This document shows, one piece after another, positions 47,502 through 59,700 of a DNA stretch of 64,000 nt (position 1 is the stretch's first letter; each line of letters opens with the position of its first letter). The notes below the pieces were generated by a model that was not told where the DNA came from, searched no databases, and worked only from the letters and a program-made list of their open reading frames with translations. Source of the DNA: Arthrinium phaeospermum (Eukaryota; Ascomycota; Sordariomycetes; Amphisphaeriales; Apiosporaceae); the NCBI GenBank assembly GCA_006503535.1, contig QYRS01000001.1, positions 124,001 through 188,000 of the forward strand, read 5' to 3'. A program made the translations under genes and the position numbers.

Positions 47502-49462
47502 TCACGCCTTCAAGTATGACGCAAGTGTCGTGAGATGGGTGTTCTTGCGTTCTGGATCCCCCATTTCACCCTTATCGAGAATAAAGTCATGTTGATGATC
47601 TGTCCACAATTTCAGAGTCGTCAGCTCATACTCGCATAAAGTTTGTTCTTCCACCTCGTAGGTTCCCACGCCCCTGCGTAGCGAGTGGCGTAAAAGTCTG
47701 TGTGCCCATGATATCGGCTCCTTGATGTAAAACAAGACCCAGGAGCGCCTATCGTTTGCTCTGAGACGAAGGAAGGTATTCAACCCATTTGGTTCAAAAT
47801 GAAGGAATGAGACGTGTTTGTCCATGCCGTTCCAAAATTGTAGCAATCCCGCAGAGAAATGAATACGCTCCCTCGACCCATCATTGTCTATTTGCACCGG
47901 AAGCGCCTCGGGGTAGGCTTGGGTCTGGAACAAACAGCATGGCTGTCGATGTAGAATTGAATAGGGTTTATCGATAATCTGTCTTGAGTCTGGAATGCCT
48001 AATCTTTCTGAAGGTATAATATGTCAGCAGGCTCAACCGGCGAACAACATCGACGAATATGAGATTGAGCAGATAGATAAAATGTGTCTTCAGGCCTTGA
48101 GCAACTGGTCATACAGAATCTACATCAGCTGTAAAGCACGACTCCGTGCCACACCTCATATAACACGCCGTTGTAGACACAGTGTAAAAACCGCTGGCAT
48201 TATCAACGCAGACTATAGTTCCAATGGCGAAGCTGATGAAAAGGGCAATGCTTCATTGTACCCACGCCAAAGCAAACAGCAAGTCCGATCGGAGTGAATC
48301 TGTACATCTGATACAGGTGGGTTCCGATGCCTTTGGTGACAGGCCGGGCTAGCTGCCAGCAAGAAGAGTCATCATGACACAACAAATACCGAAGCCCACT
48401 ATAATCTAGAGCCGGAGACGTACCTTGACGAGGAATTTGCCAAGCATCGAGCATTGGCTGTTGGATCCAGATCTTCTTCCTGGAGATGGCAATGAAGGGT
48501 TCCAGCTTGGCAATAAGCCAGGCAAGGGCAAAATGTGACAAAGCCCCCATTTCACCATTTCCACCAATATCACTATGGTATCCCGGAAACCAGCACTGTT
48601 CCAGGTTGTTGTTTCTGATGTGGCCGTCTGCTGTGTTACGCCTCCACACCAATGGGCGGAAGTGACGACGGTGTTCATGAAGAGACAAAGCTTGGAACGC
48701 GTTTTCAATATCGTCCAGCAGTTCAGAATCGACAAAAGGGAAGTCACCCAGTTGGTCGTCTGGAGCGAAGATTGAGCCCATCGAAGCGACAGTATCCCAG
48801 AGAGCGCAGACTTTGATCTTCATCCCTGAGCGCTCCCTATTGAATGTGCCTCCTTTATCGATCCATTCCTGAAATTGATTGGGTAGCTCATGTAGATCTG
48901 CTTTGGACAAAAGACCACGTTGGATGATAAAGTCAGCGAGACATCGCATAGCAAATGCGCCTCTCGAGAAACCGATTAAGATAATCTCATCCTGTTCATC
49001 TATCCAGTTATGCGAAAGGAATGTGTAGCCTTCTAAGATCAAACTGTTAAGTCCTTTTGAAGAGTCAGTCAAATATTTGCGTTTTCTATTCAATGATCGG
49101 TAGTTGAAGTTACCCTCTCCAATTGCTTGATTCCATATGTTCAGCCGGTTGCCCTCAGCTGTGCCGATCCCCGGGAGATAAAGCACGACTTGACGCCTTG
49201 CTTGCCGTTCGTCCCATTGTTCAATTGAACGTGCAATCCGAGATACATTGGTTAAAGGACTCTTCTTGTCACCAAGATACTCTGAGCAAGATGTGCCATC
49301 GCAGCATATTATCAGTCGGGCGTTTGATGTCTTTGGCACCGGCTTAGGTGGTGGCGTGGAGTGACCGCGTTGTCCGCGACTCTTGTGGTCTGGCTGTTTA
49401 GCTAGTCCAATGGGAGTGAAATGTCGACGTAAAAGTCTTCGGTTGCCGTGGCTGTTTCCCAT
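47502..49462 (-). CDS. DUF2235 alpha/beta hydrolase, copy 1
   Basis: Two exons, 49462-48424 and 47998-47502, separated by a 425-nt intron that is long for this window. The model gives 511 residues. DUF2235 hallmarks are intact: ARLIICCDGTSCSEY near residue 49, nucleophile elbow GFSRGAFAMRCLADF near 165, CALWDTVASMG, and GYHSDIGG. These supply Ser, Asp and His of the Tle1-like phospholipase fold. In fungi such domains occur alone or as effector modules in incompatibility-type proteins. The substrate is unknown. It shares its plan with copy 2 (61.6-63.4 kb), including the position of the last intron, so the two are paralogues. It lies just after the cluster reductase. Confidence 0.85.
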
Positions 49463-50583
49463 ATTATGGTCGTGCCTCTAAGACATTCAAGACAAGACGG
49501 GACCTACAACTAAGTAGGAAATTGTTCAGCTGGTAAATTTTGCCGGAAATGGTTTTCAAGACGCTGAAACAGCACGGGTGGGAATTCCTGACCAGTTCAC
49601 CGACACCGGCGTCCATCCAAGAACCGCCCAGAATCCAGTTTCAGTGCAGTAGACTCATCTCGATTTTGGCGAGGTGGCGCAGCACAGCCTACATTTACCG
49701 ACAAATAGAAAACTAGAACGCGGCATGCCCCGCAGGGCGTTCTCTACCATAGGACAAGAAGCATTATCGATGCTGACATGGCGTTTCTGATCATCTCGTA
49801 TCTGCGTCTCTTCAGCCAGCCACATGCAGGCGCTCCGCCAGGCTGAAAGGCAATACCATCACCTTGCAATGCAGCAAACACACAACCAGGCCATAGTTGA
49901 TTCAAATGGGAAATACAGGTACGAAAACCTTTTGACAAAAATACCGGTTCGAAACTGCCAGATCGGAGTCGGTGTGGTTGGCGTCGGTAGAATTGGAAAC
50001 ATAATTGCAAGCCTCACTGGGCTGGTGATGAAATGCAGGACTCGTGTTCGGTGATGCAAGACACTGCAAAGCCAATCAATCCTTCATACATAAGTAGGTA
50101 GGTAGGATGATGGGAGGGGTCATGCGGTCAGTCTGACATGGATGCCCCGCCTCACTTGCACACCAACATCATTCTGACCAGGCTGGATGCCCATCCTCTT
50201 CCTTTCTCAGTTCTATTCCATTCATGTCAACCAATACACCATTCAAAGATATGGTCAAGCTGCTGCAAAGGATTCGCGCGTCTTTCAACTCCTTACACAT
50301 ACCCAAATTCGACGTTGGGGCTTGTCCTAGCCAGAGGCTTTACACAATCCATGACCATTTCTTATCTACACACTACCAATCACCAATCAAGCCAATAACC
50401 TGGCTTCTACAAGGATACCCCTTTTGATTGGCAAACCACTCTGCTTCATAGGAATTATATCCACGGCGTGCGGACTTTAGGCGGCATATACAGCATATAC
50501 TAGCCGGCCGGACAGCTCGTCACATACTTCAGCTTCTTTGAATTAATTTCCTTCGAGGTAGCTTCGTACGGAGTCATCCTACG
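49463..50583. other. intergenic, no gene
   Basis: 1.1 kb divergent region between DUF2235 copy 1 and the esterase/caspase-like gene. Short frames only; no motif seen. Confidence 0.5.
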
Positions 50584-53500
50584 ATGTTCAAGATAAGAAG
50601 GTTACTTGGCGCCCTCACTGGAGCGGTGGAGGGAAACAATGAGTCACCTTCCAGTAGTAGCAGCAGACAGCCTTTTCCCACAGGCTTCGCATTCCATGTA
50701 TCACCCAGCGAACCGACAGTTACGTAGGTGCACACCCTCTAATTTCAGTTCACCTTGAGATAGGCTAACACGTAGTTTCAAAAACAAGTATCCTCTTCAT
50801 TCCTGATGCATTTGAGGATCGCGACGGAGCATGGTCCATGGAGAAGGACGCGAGTTCCACACCGGGAGGAAACAACATTTGGCTCCAAAGATTAAGGATG
50901 ATTCTTCCCAAAGCCGAGATTGTGACATATGGCTACAGTCTTCGTCACAAGGACAGATTGTCAGATCTTCTCGACTACAAGCAGCTGGAAGAACAAGCAC
51001 AAGATCTTTCTCAGAGGCTGGAGGAGCATTTGGACAACGACCCCACAGCGATTGAAGCCGCATTCGAAGGATCTGTAGACGAGCAGGCCACACACAGACG
51101 CAAGTTAAGACGTCCTATCATCATACTGGCCCACGGGTATGGTGGTCTCATTTATGAGCAGGTGAGTCTACCTCAATCGATTCCTTGTGAAACCGACTAA
51201 GAACAATCAATAAAGGCAGTCGTATTGGACAAACAGAGCATATGTCCTTTTGATAACGGCTTTGCAGACCGGTTTCAACTTGCATTCTTGTTTGGCACCC
51301 CACACTTTCCTGCGGGACTTGGCGAATGGGCAATCATGTGTGCGCGACGACTTGGGATACCCTGTGCCAAAAAGGCGAGTGAAGAGAAGTGGTCAGACGA
51401 CGTCAAAGATTCCGCGGCAACTATCAAGACGATTCAAAGTGATCTCCGAGAGATGCTTCGTTCAATGAACTATCAGACGAAGTCAAACCCGCTTATCAAA
51501 ATTATCGGCTGCTGCGCAACTGTACCTGACAACGTTACCAAGCTCGTAAGCGTGCCCGACGGCCTGTTCCAATTATCCCTTCGCTAATGGCTAGTCGCTA
51601 GAGAATGACGCCGGAGTGGGCTTCGATGCCTCCATTTATACCAATATTAATGCGCGCGGACCACTGCGGCATGATCAAATCTACCACCGATAACCACGAC
51701 ATTGAGACTATAGTCAGTATGGTCGAGTCTTGGACTTCTGATATGAAAGCCATCATTCCAGCAGTACAACGTGGGGTCCGCCGCTTTGCTCTTTTGGTTG
51801 GTGTTGATTACTATTGTAAAGGGTCTCGACGCCAACAGAGAGGGAATGATCAGACTGCCGACTCCCCTATTGATATGATTGATCTAAGAGGTTCCTGCAA
51901 CGACATTGAACTGATCAATAATATCCTCGAAGAGAACTTCAATTTTCATGAGATAATGTCACTCGTCTCGCCACCGGAAGAAGAAGACGGAACATTGTTG
52001 AAACCCACGTTCGAAAATATCAAACGAGAGTTCCACAGGTTGTCAGAGGCCGCCTCCGAGGGCGACGTCTTCTACTTCCACTTCTCCGGACTTGGGGCTT
52101 TTCTTGCCCCAGTTGACTTAAAGCCAGGTCAGAACAACGAGCAGAAATATATCCTTCCAATGGACTACTGCCGTGGAGAACCAGCAATTTGTGTAAGCGA
52201 ACTAGCTGGTTGCCTCCAAGTCCTAAGTACCAAAGGGGTGCATGCCTTCGCCATCCTCGACGCTTCTTATACCTACTTCGAACCTCATCCAGCGTCTTCC
52301 TCAGGGGTTCCTTACAATGCTCATCGATCTGCAAACATCAATGGAAGGCCTGTTGATAGTCTGCGTGACTATGAGAGGTTTCAAAAGGAAGGGTCAAATG
52401 TAACTCGTTACAGAAACATTTCCGATAACGAAATCGAATCATTGGATATTGCATTTATTTTCAGCTGTGCTGATGAAGCGCCAGCTAAGGAGAAGAGCAT
52501 CGATACCAACGATCAAGACCGGAAGCGGCATGGATACTTCACTTATTCGTTCTACCAGTCTATACAAACAGAGTGGAGGCTGGGGCGAGTTGCATCTTAC
52601 AGAAGCCTATTTAACGAACCCGGTGTCCCCCAGAGGTCGTTGTTATTAGGGCGGAGATGTAATGATATGTTTCTGAATACCCCTGGCCCGCTGCCAGCAG
52701 TAAACGTCCCACTGACGATCGCTGGTCGAACTGCTACGATACCTGCTGGGAAGTTCCATGGCGTCCAAATGGGGACGGTTTTCACTACCCGCCAGATCAT
52801 TCCTTCGATAACTTTCACTGTTGTAGCTGCGGACAAATTCTCAAGTACAGCGCGAATCGATGGGTTGTTTCATGAGTCAACGAAAAACTTGTCCAGACTG
52901 GTCGAACAAACTCGTTCCTTGCGCTACGTACCGAAATATCCTCCCCAAAAGACAGAAACGGTTGGCATTGACATACTGCAAGGGTCCTGGCCTGAAAACT
53001 GGAACCCTTTGGTTGTTTCGCCGGTTGCATGGACTGCTGACGAATACATCAGAATATTCGTTGATTCCGAATGTTCACACAGAGGGCACTTGACGGTCGT
53101 AATCAAGTGCCTTCAGAAACTCGTTTTCGGCAAGGTAAAAACCATTCCCATCTCCATACGTGACTGGGAAAAAAGTATCCCTCGAGTTGGAATCCTGATC
53201 ACATCCTACGGTGATAAGCACGATGTTACCCTTGTGCTGGACGGCCTAGATATTTTCTTCGAACAAGGAAAGCCAATTCGGCGTCCCCGTCGTCATTTCC
53301 AGGGTCACCGTCAAAGTATGACGCACGCTAAAGAAGCTGCTATTTCTCTGGCATATTTGTTTCGATTCCGGCAAATCTACAATATGCTCACAGAAACAGT
53401 GTGGAGTACCCCCCAGCCTTTCCAGGTGGAAATAGACCATGATGGCCCAAACTGGTTCTTCTCCATACGAAACACATCTGAACAAACATTGTATTTCGCT

Positions 53501-53962
53501 ATCCTGTTGTTCGCCTCCGACTTCAGCATAAGCGAGGTCTATTCCGGCAACCCCCCCATAAGTCGATCGGTCCGGTACCCGTTCTGGCGGATTGAGTCAG
53601 ATTGGAGAAGATACCGCCCACGAGGACTGGACAAGAAAGGGGAGATTTACCCAGGAGAGACGGAGATCATGGGACATCTGCAATGTCATCCCCAGAGTCT
53701 GTTTTGGCTGTCAAGTGAGTCACCAGGAGAATGGTTGTTAAACTTTCGGTTTCTCGCTACTATAGACAGAAAGATACCAGTACAGGGGTGCCAACAAAGT
53801 GGCATTACGGAGGCAAATGAACCGCCGAGCCCTCCATTGTTCAAATCGGACTTTGCTTTCTGGTCAAAGGACGTCAAAATCACTGTTCCCTCCAAGTTCA
53901 TCGAAGACCAATGGACTCTAAGTGATATACTGTCCTATGGTACAGGAACAATGACTCATTAG
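50584..53962 (+). CDS. SesB-like esterase + caspase-like fusion, both catalytic centres lost
   Basis: Four exons: 50584-50723, 50789-51161, 51216-51545 and 51602-53962, all phase-consistent, giving 1067 residues. Residues about 45-330 follow the SesB/lipase-like alpha/beta hydrolase found as an effector in fungal NLR-type proteins (TILFIPDAF, IVTYGYS, LFGTPHF). The nucleophile elbow, normally GHSLGG, reads AHGYGG, so the serine is missing. Residues about 340-600 follow a metacaspase-type C14 domain (FALLVGVDYY, SCNDIELINNIL, then FHFSGLG where the family has SGHG, and AILDASYT where it has LDCCHSG). The catalytic His and Cys are both absent. The C-terminal 450 residues are beta-rich and unrecognised. 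The frame is otherwise intact, which argues for a maintained pseudoenzyme. The first intron acceptor is the least certain junction. Confidence 0.78.
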
Positions 53963-54153
53963 CGGTAATAAGGAAGTGACAATGACAGACATTGTCTCGT
54001 CATCGTTAATTCATGTCAATGAAAACCTATACACATGATATATAAAAACATAGCTACCAAGCCAGTTCTTGTTTACTCAAACGTGATTCCCCATTTAGGC
54101 ACGATATATAAATGTCCTTGGTTTGAAATATGCTGATGCTCAACATCCAGGGT

Positions 54154-57100
54154 TCATGAGGCTCTGCCCTCGACGGTACCTTCTACTTCGTTCACCAAGA
54201 ACTCATACGCCGGTTCAACATAGAGCTTCCACCCGTCGCTGCCCGGAGCCAGATCCAGATCAAAGATGTGTTTCGCATCCTGTACTGATAACAGGCCGCC
54301 ATTGACACCCTGCTGCTCCATGACCTGCGCGAACTCCGCCGCCTTGTCAAACGGCGCAATCTCGTCGCGGTCGCCAAAGACCAGGCACGTCGGCGTGCGG
54401 TAGTCGCCGCGGCGCAGATGCACGAGCGGGCTGAAGGCGGCGGCGCGCTCCGCGTTCGGGTAAGGAAGCTCTTCGTCGTTCAGGGGGTTGTCGTTGAAGA
54501 GGAGCGACATGCCTCGGTGTTCTTTGATGAGGGCGAGGACGAGCTCGGAGCGCGGATCGCCGGGTTTTACCCAGCCGAGCTTCGTGGTATCGGTTTCGTT
54601 GTTGACGACGTGCTGGGTCGTCTGGCATAAGACAAATGACAAGACGTCAGAACCGGCTTCAGGGGAATGATGAGATATCAGCAGGGATAAGACTTACCGG
54701 TTCGATCGTGAGACTGCTCCGTATCTTTTGGAGAGACATGGTTCGACCCGCATGATCATGGCCCATATTTATCGGCTCTAAATTCAGTGTCAGTCCTTTC
54801 AGGAAGCAAGTAGGGGGTAAAGCAAATCAAATCGATGACATACGTTTGGGGTTGTATTCCACCGGGCAATAGAAACTCAGTATCCCTGCTGGAGCGCAGT
54901 AGCCGGCTTCCTTTGCGGTCCAGGCCGTAGTCATGGCGAGAGTGCCGCCAGTAGACCACCCAACAACAACGTACCGTGACCAATCAACGATGATCCCTTT
55001 AGACTCCATGATGCCGGGAAATTCTCTCTGCACCCAGATGCATGCATCCCGCACATCCGCCATGGCTCCGTCCAGGACATTGACCTGTGGACACAGCCGG
55101 TAGTCCAAACTGACAGGTAGTATGCCATTTGCCAGCAAATGCTTGGTCTGGCGTGGCCTTATAGCCCTTCGTGAGAGTGTCAGATGCCCACCGCCGTGTA
55201 TCATAAGGGCTTAAGGACATGAAGAATTAGCTCAAATCTCATTCCGTTTAGGTTCTAGGACTTGTACGTACCCACGCACATCGGTTGAGTGGGTGTTGTT
55301 GTTGGGACATAGACATCGGCTACGATATCGATCCCGTCGGCCTTCTTGTAAACATGCGGTTCGACACGATAGCGGGACTCTAGCTCATTCTTGGGCCTGA
55401 CCCAGCTCGCACACTTGCCATCGATATCGGTATGGTGCTCTGGAAATCCCACTGGTCCAAGTGGAGTTTCCCCCTGTTCTTCAACGTCGCTTCCGGAAAG
55501 GGGTGTCGTCAGGGTAGTGCTGCACCCGGACTGGGATTGGCTGGTAGTGATGCTGCTCGACGGGGTCAGAAGTATTAGTAAAGATTGCAGAGTTTCTGAA
55601 CCTAGATCTACCATCTCCATCTTCAAACCGAGCTTGGCCTCGATCTCATCCGCCAACTCTATCGATGCCAGAGAGTCCAGGCCCAAGCTACACAACGTCG
55701 CATTGGGTTCCATATCCTCAACAACGACTCCAGTATAGGAAGATACAAGTGATTCAAGCTGTGTCTCCACAGTACCTGCACCCAGTGACTCGTCCAGGCT
55801 TGCGTTCGGCATCGCAGTAAAGTCTTGTTGTTTGGCAGCCAACGGCTGACATCCTGGTAGATGCAACGTGGGGTTTGAGAATGAAGTCTTCTCCTGCACC
55901 TCGGCTGTGGGCTGCTTACAGCTTGTCGCTGGGTTTGCCGTCTCCAAGAGACGTTCCATACTAGCAGCAGCTACCCTCACAAACTGTACATCGGTCGCAG
56001 AGAACACCACAGCCCCCTTATCGGATAGAACGTAGACATTCCCGGTCGCCGTCTTGGTGTCGAGCATCGAGTAAGAAGCATAGGCAATCCAGCATTGAGG
56101 CACGCTGAGTTCTACCGGCGAAAGACGCATCCTACCGATGCTGGACGCAACGTAGATCATGTCGTTTTCCCCGGTCGACTCAAGACTCTTATTGTGATTG
56201 ACGAGTAGGCCGAGAACCTGAATGAATGTGTCCAGCGTAATGGCGTCGTAGAAGTCCATCACTGTGCTCTCGGGCCCCGGGAACGACGTCTTTGGAACTC
56301 GAATCCGCGCCACTGCTTCTGTCGATCCTAAAGTGATGTTGACGATGCCCTGCATCAAGCCGGCGTACTCGACCACTCGTGAAAATAGGCGATAGGCCGT
56401 GGCCGACTTGAAGGTCTCGGAGTCTTTGTTATTCCTCAGATTTGTGATCTTCTTCATGAGGAATTGGCCGTCTGGCTGGTGACCAGCGGCTGGCGTCATT
56501 ATTTCCACGGAGCCCTCGGCGTGGGTGGTATTGCGGGGCGAAGATTGGACACAGAAATTCCATTTCCTCGGCCTGTCGGTTGAACGAGGAGCCAAATTCA
56601 ATCCCACTTTCAGGCTTGGATCCCACCCGAGTGGTCTGCTGAATACCGTATCCCAGAATGTGATGGTTGTCCCCCTGACCGTAGTCCCCAGAAGGTCCAG
56701 GGCCATGACTGCGGCCTCCATGTAGACGGAGGCAGGGCAGAGTGGCTTTCCGCGCACAGAGTGACCCTGAACAATCCTGACAAAGCGTTGGGTGTCTGTG
56801 TGCAGCCGGAAGATGTGACTGTCCGCATCTCCACTGCTTTCACCATGATACGAAACCAGCCGAGGTGGTGATTTGCTGTATGGTTCGGGGCCATCCAACG
56901 TGCCGCTTCTCAAACATTGCACTTTCTTGTGCTCCTCCACGGCGCGGTCGATGTGGTCCAGCCAGTGCTTCGGGCGGTCGAAGCTGTAGGGTGGGAGCCA
57001 GATCTGACGCAATCCACTCTCCACTGGAGTAAGAAATCGCCAGTCCGTAACGGAGACCCCTTCGCGCCACAGTTCCGTGACTGCTGCCTCGGGCGTTGGC

Positions 57101-59700
57101 ACGGATTGAAACGTGTGCATATGTGGCGTCGCCACGGCTCTCCTGGCCATGGAAGCTACAGGCGTGCCGAGGCCTGCTTCCAGCCAGACGCAGTGGTTTA
57201 GACGTTCCTCTAAGCGACGAACCGCCTCCAGGAAGTATACAGGTTTCCTAGCATGGTTTGCGAGATACCTCATTTCATCATCGTGTCCAAAGACGACTGG
57301 CTCCTCGGTGCAGGTCTCAATCGGGATTTTCGGCTCCCTAAATGTAATTTGATTCTCAACTTCGGCCAGTCCCTCCAGGAGGGGTTCTGTCAGGCGGGAG
57401 TGGAAACCATGAGTGACATCGACACGGTGATAGCGGATAAGCTGGGGACGGACGTTTGGAGGACGGTTAATGCGATCTATTGTCTCCACTGTCGTTTGTA
57501 TGTCCTCTACCGAGCCAACGACGACGTGGCTTGTGATGCTGTTGTAGCATGCAATTTCCAGTCCTCGTCCAGTGGGGGATAGTTCCTTGACTAATGCCAT
57601 GATGTCCTTGACTGTGTGGATATCTGCGTGGATAGCTACCATGCCTCCCGTGTCGGCGCCAAACTGGCTCTTGATAAGTTCCGCCCGTGTGTAGACGACG
57701 CGCAGCATGTCTTCCAACGAGAGTACCCCGGCAACGGCCAGTGCGGCGAGCTCGCCCAGGCTATGGCCGACGACTCCCGCTACATCGAGACCTCCCTCGA
57801 TCCAGCAAATGGCGCTTGCGTACTGCACCGCGACAAGGCCGCACTGCAGTACACTAATATCCGAAATGGGGTCGGTTTGGTGTATTGCCGTCATGATGTC
57901 GGGGCACCCGAGATCCAACAGGATGCGGTTGCAGGACCTGAGGTGGTGTGCGAAGCAGGGGTTTTCCTTCAATGTCAAAGGATCGAGACCGATCTTGGTA
58001 CTACTCTGGCCAGAGAAGGCCAAGACAGCCTTCTTCTTGGCTTTGGGACGAGGGGTGATGTGCTGTGCGTTGATGCCCCGAAGCTGATCGACCAGGTCGT
58101 CCATATTGCTTACCAGCGTGGACCAGCCAAAGCGGTGGTGCTTCCGGCGCTGGCTGAGTGTGTATGCCACATCGCCGAGGCTGGTTTCAAGCCTGCGGCT
58201 CGAGAGGTAATTGGCCAAGTTCTCGGCTTGCCTTGCCAAACTCTCCGGTGTGGCTGCACTCAGGAGGATTGGCCATTTCGACGTCGGTAAGCTTGCTGTA
58301 GGCGCCCTTCGTGGCTTCATATGAGTTTCCCCTCGCCACTCGGCACATAGCAGCGCCGAGTTACTACCAGAAGCACCGTAGCTGCTAACGCAAGCTATCC
58401 GGCATCTGCCCTCGGCCCACGCTAGAAATTCAGTAGGTATGATGATATTGTCAGACTCGAGGGGCGGGATGTTGTGGTTGAGTTGCTTGAAACCTCGCAA
58501 GGGTGGGATGCCTCCATGGCGCAGCATGGCGAGGACTTTCAGCAGACCGGCTGCACCTGCGGCCGTCTCGCTGTGTCCGATGTTGGACTTCAGAGAGCCG
58601 ATGTAGAGAGGATTGGTCCGCTGAGAACCGCCAAAGACTTCGCGGATACTGGCCATCTCGATGGGATCGCCCACACGTGTCCCCGTGCCATGGGCCTCTA
58701 TATACGAGATATCGTCAGGGCCCAGAACCGACCTCTTCAGGAGAGTTCTATATAAGGCTTTCTGACACGTTCCGTCGGGGACCGTGATTCCCGGTGCATG
58801 AACACCACCTTGATTCGTGGCAACAGCAGGGATCACACCCATGATGTCGTCACCATCCGCGACGGCCAGGCGGAGGGGCTTGAGTACAACAAGACAGACA
58901 CCGTCGGCACGGCAGTACCCATCAGCCGATTCATCGAACGGTTTACACTGTCCCGTCGGGCTGAGGAAGCCGGCCTTGGCGAGATCGAAGTAGTTGTGCA
59001 CGCCCGTGATGACGTTGACGCCGCCGGCCAGGGCCATCGAGCACTCGCCGGATTGAATAGCCCTACAAGCCCGATGGACCGCCACCAGCGACGCGGAACA
59101 GGCCGTATCGATCACCTCAGAGGGCCCCGTCCAGCCAAAATGGTAGCTGATCTTGCCCGAGAGGAAGGCTCGGATGGTGCTGGTGGCAGTGAAGGCCGAG
59201 GGCGAATAGGCACTGGTGTTCTCCAGGTACTCGGTGTAGCTGGCGCCGATGAAGCAGCCCACGGGATCACCGCGCTCACGTTGGTGGTCGTGGAGGTAGC
59301 CGCTGGAGTCCATGGCCTGGAAGGCCGTTTCCAGGAGGAGGCGCTGCTGCGGGTCCATTTGGGCGGCCTCGCGCGGGCTGATGCCGAAGAAGGCATGGTC
59401 AAAGGAATCGACATCATCAATGAAGTTACCGTAGAACTCGCGTTTCGCGATCCATGCCGGGTCTTTGATCGCGCGGTAGGCTTGTTTCGGGTCACACCTC
59501 TCGGGCCGGAGCTTCTCTAATCTGCTTTTCCCCTGTGAGATGATGTCCCAGAGGTCTTCGAGGTTATTCGCGCCTGGTAGCCGGCATCCAGCACCAACGA
59601 TAGCAATGGCATCATCGGGGAAGTCATTTTGGACCCCTGGACCCTGTTCGTCAGCTGGGCGCGAATCTGAGGCGATGTTTGGGGGTGTATTTGACGCCAT
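54154..59700 (-). CDS. non-reducing polyketide synthase (KS-AT-PT-ACP-hydrolase), no SAT
   Basis: Four exons: 59700-55272, 55209-54844, 54777-54698 and 54621-54154, giving 1780 residues. The protein opens directly with KS (AIVGAGCRLPG near residue 40, DTACSAS near 199, HGTGTRVGD, SNIGHSE). Then come AT (GHSLGE near 648), the product-template fold (GHSVRGKPLCPASVYMEAA near 981, MDFYDAITLD near 1150), ACP (LGLDSL near 1339) and a C-terminal alpha/beta hydrolase with oxyanion HGGGH near 1481, GWSTGG near 1558, Asp near 1710 and His near 1742. There is no N-terminal SAT and no C-methyltransferase between ACP and hydrolase. The hydrolase is of the esterase type seen in DMOA-type synthases. The expected product is an alkyl-resorcylic acid released by hydrolysis. 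The upstream in-frame ATG at 59730 adds ten residues. Confidence 0.92.
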
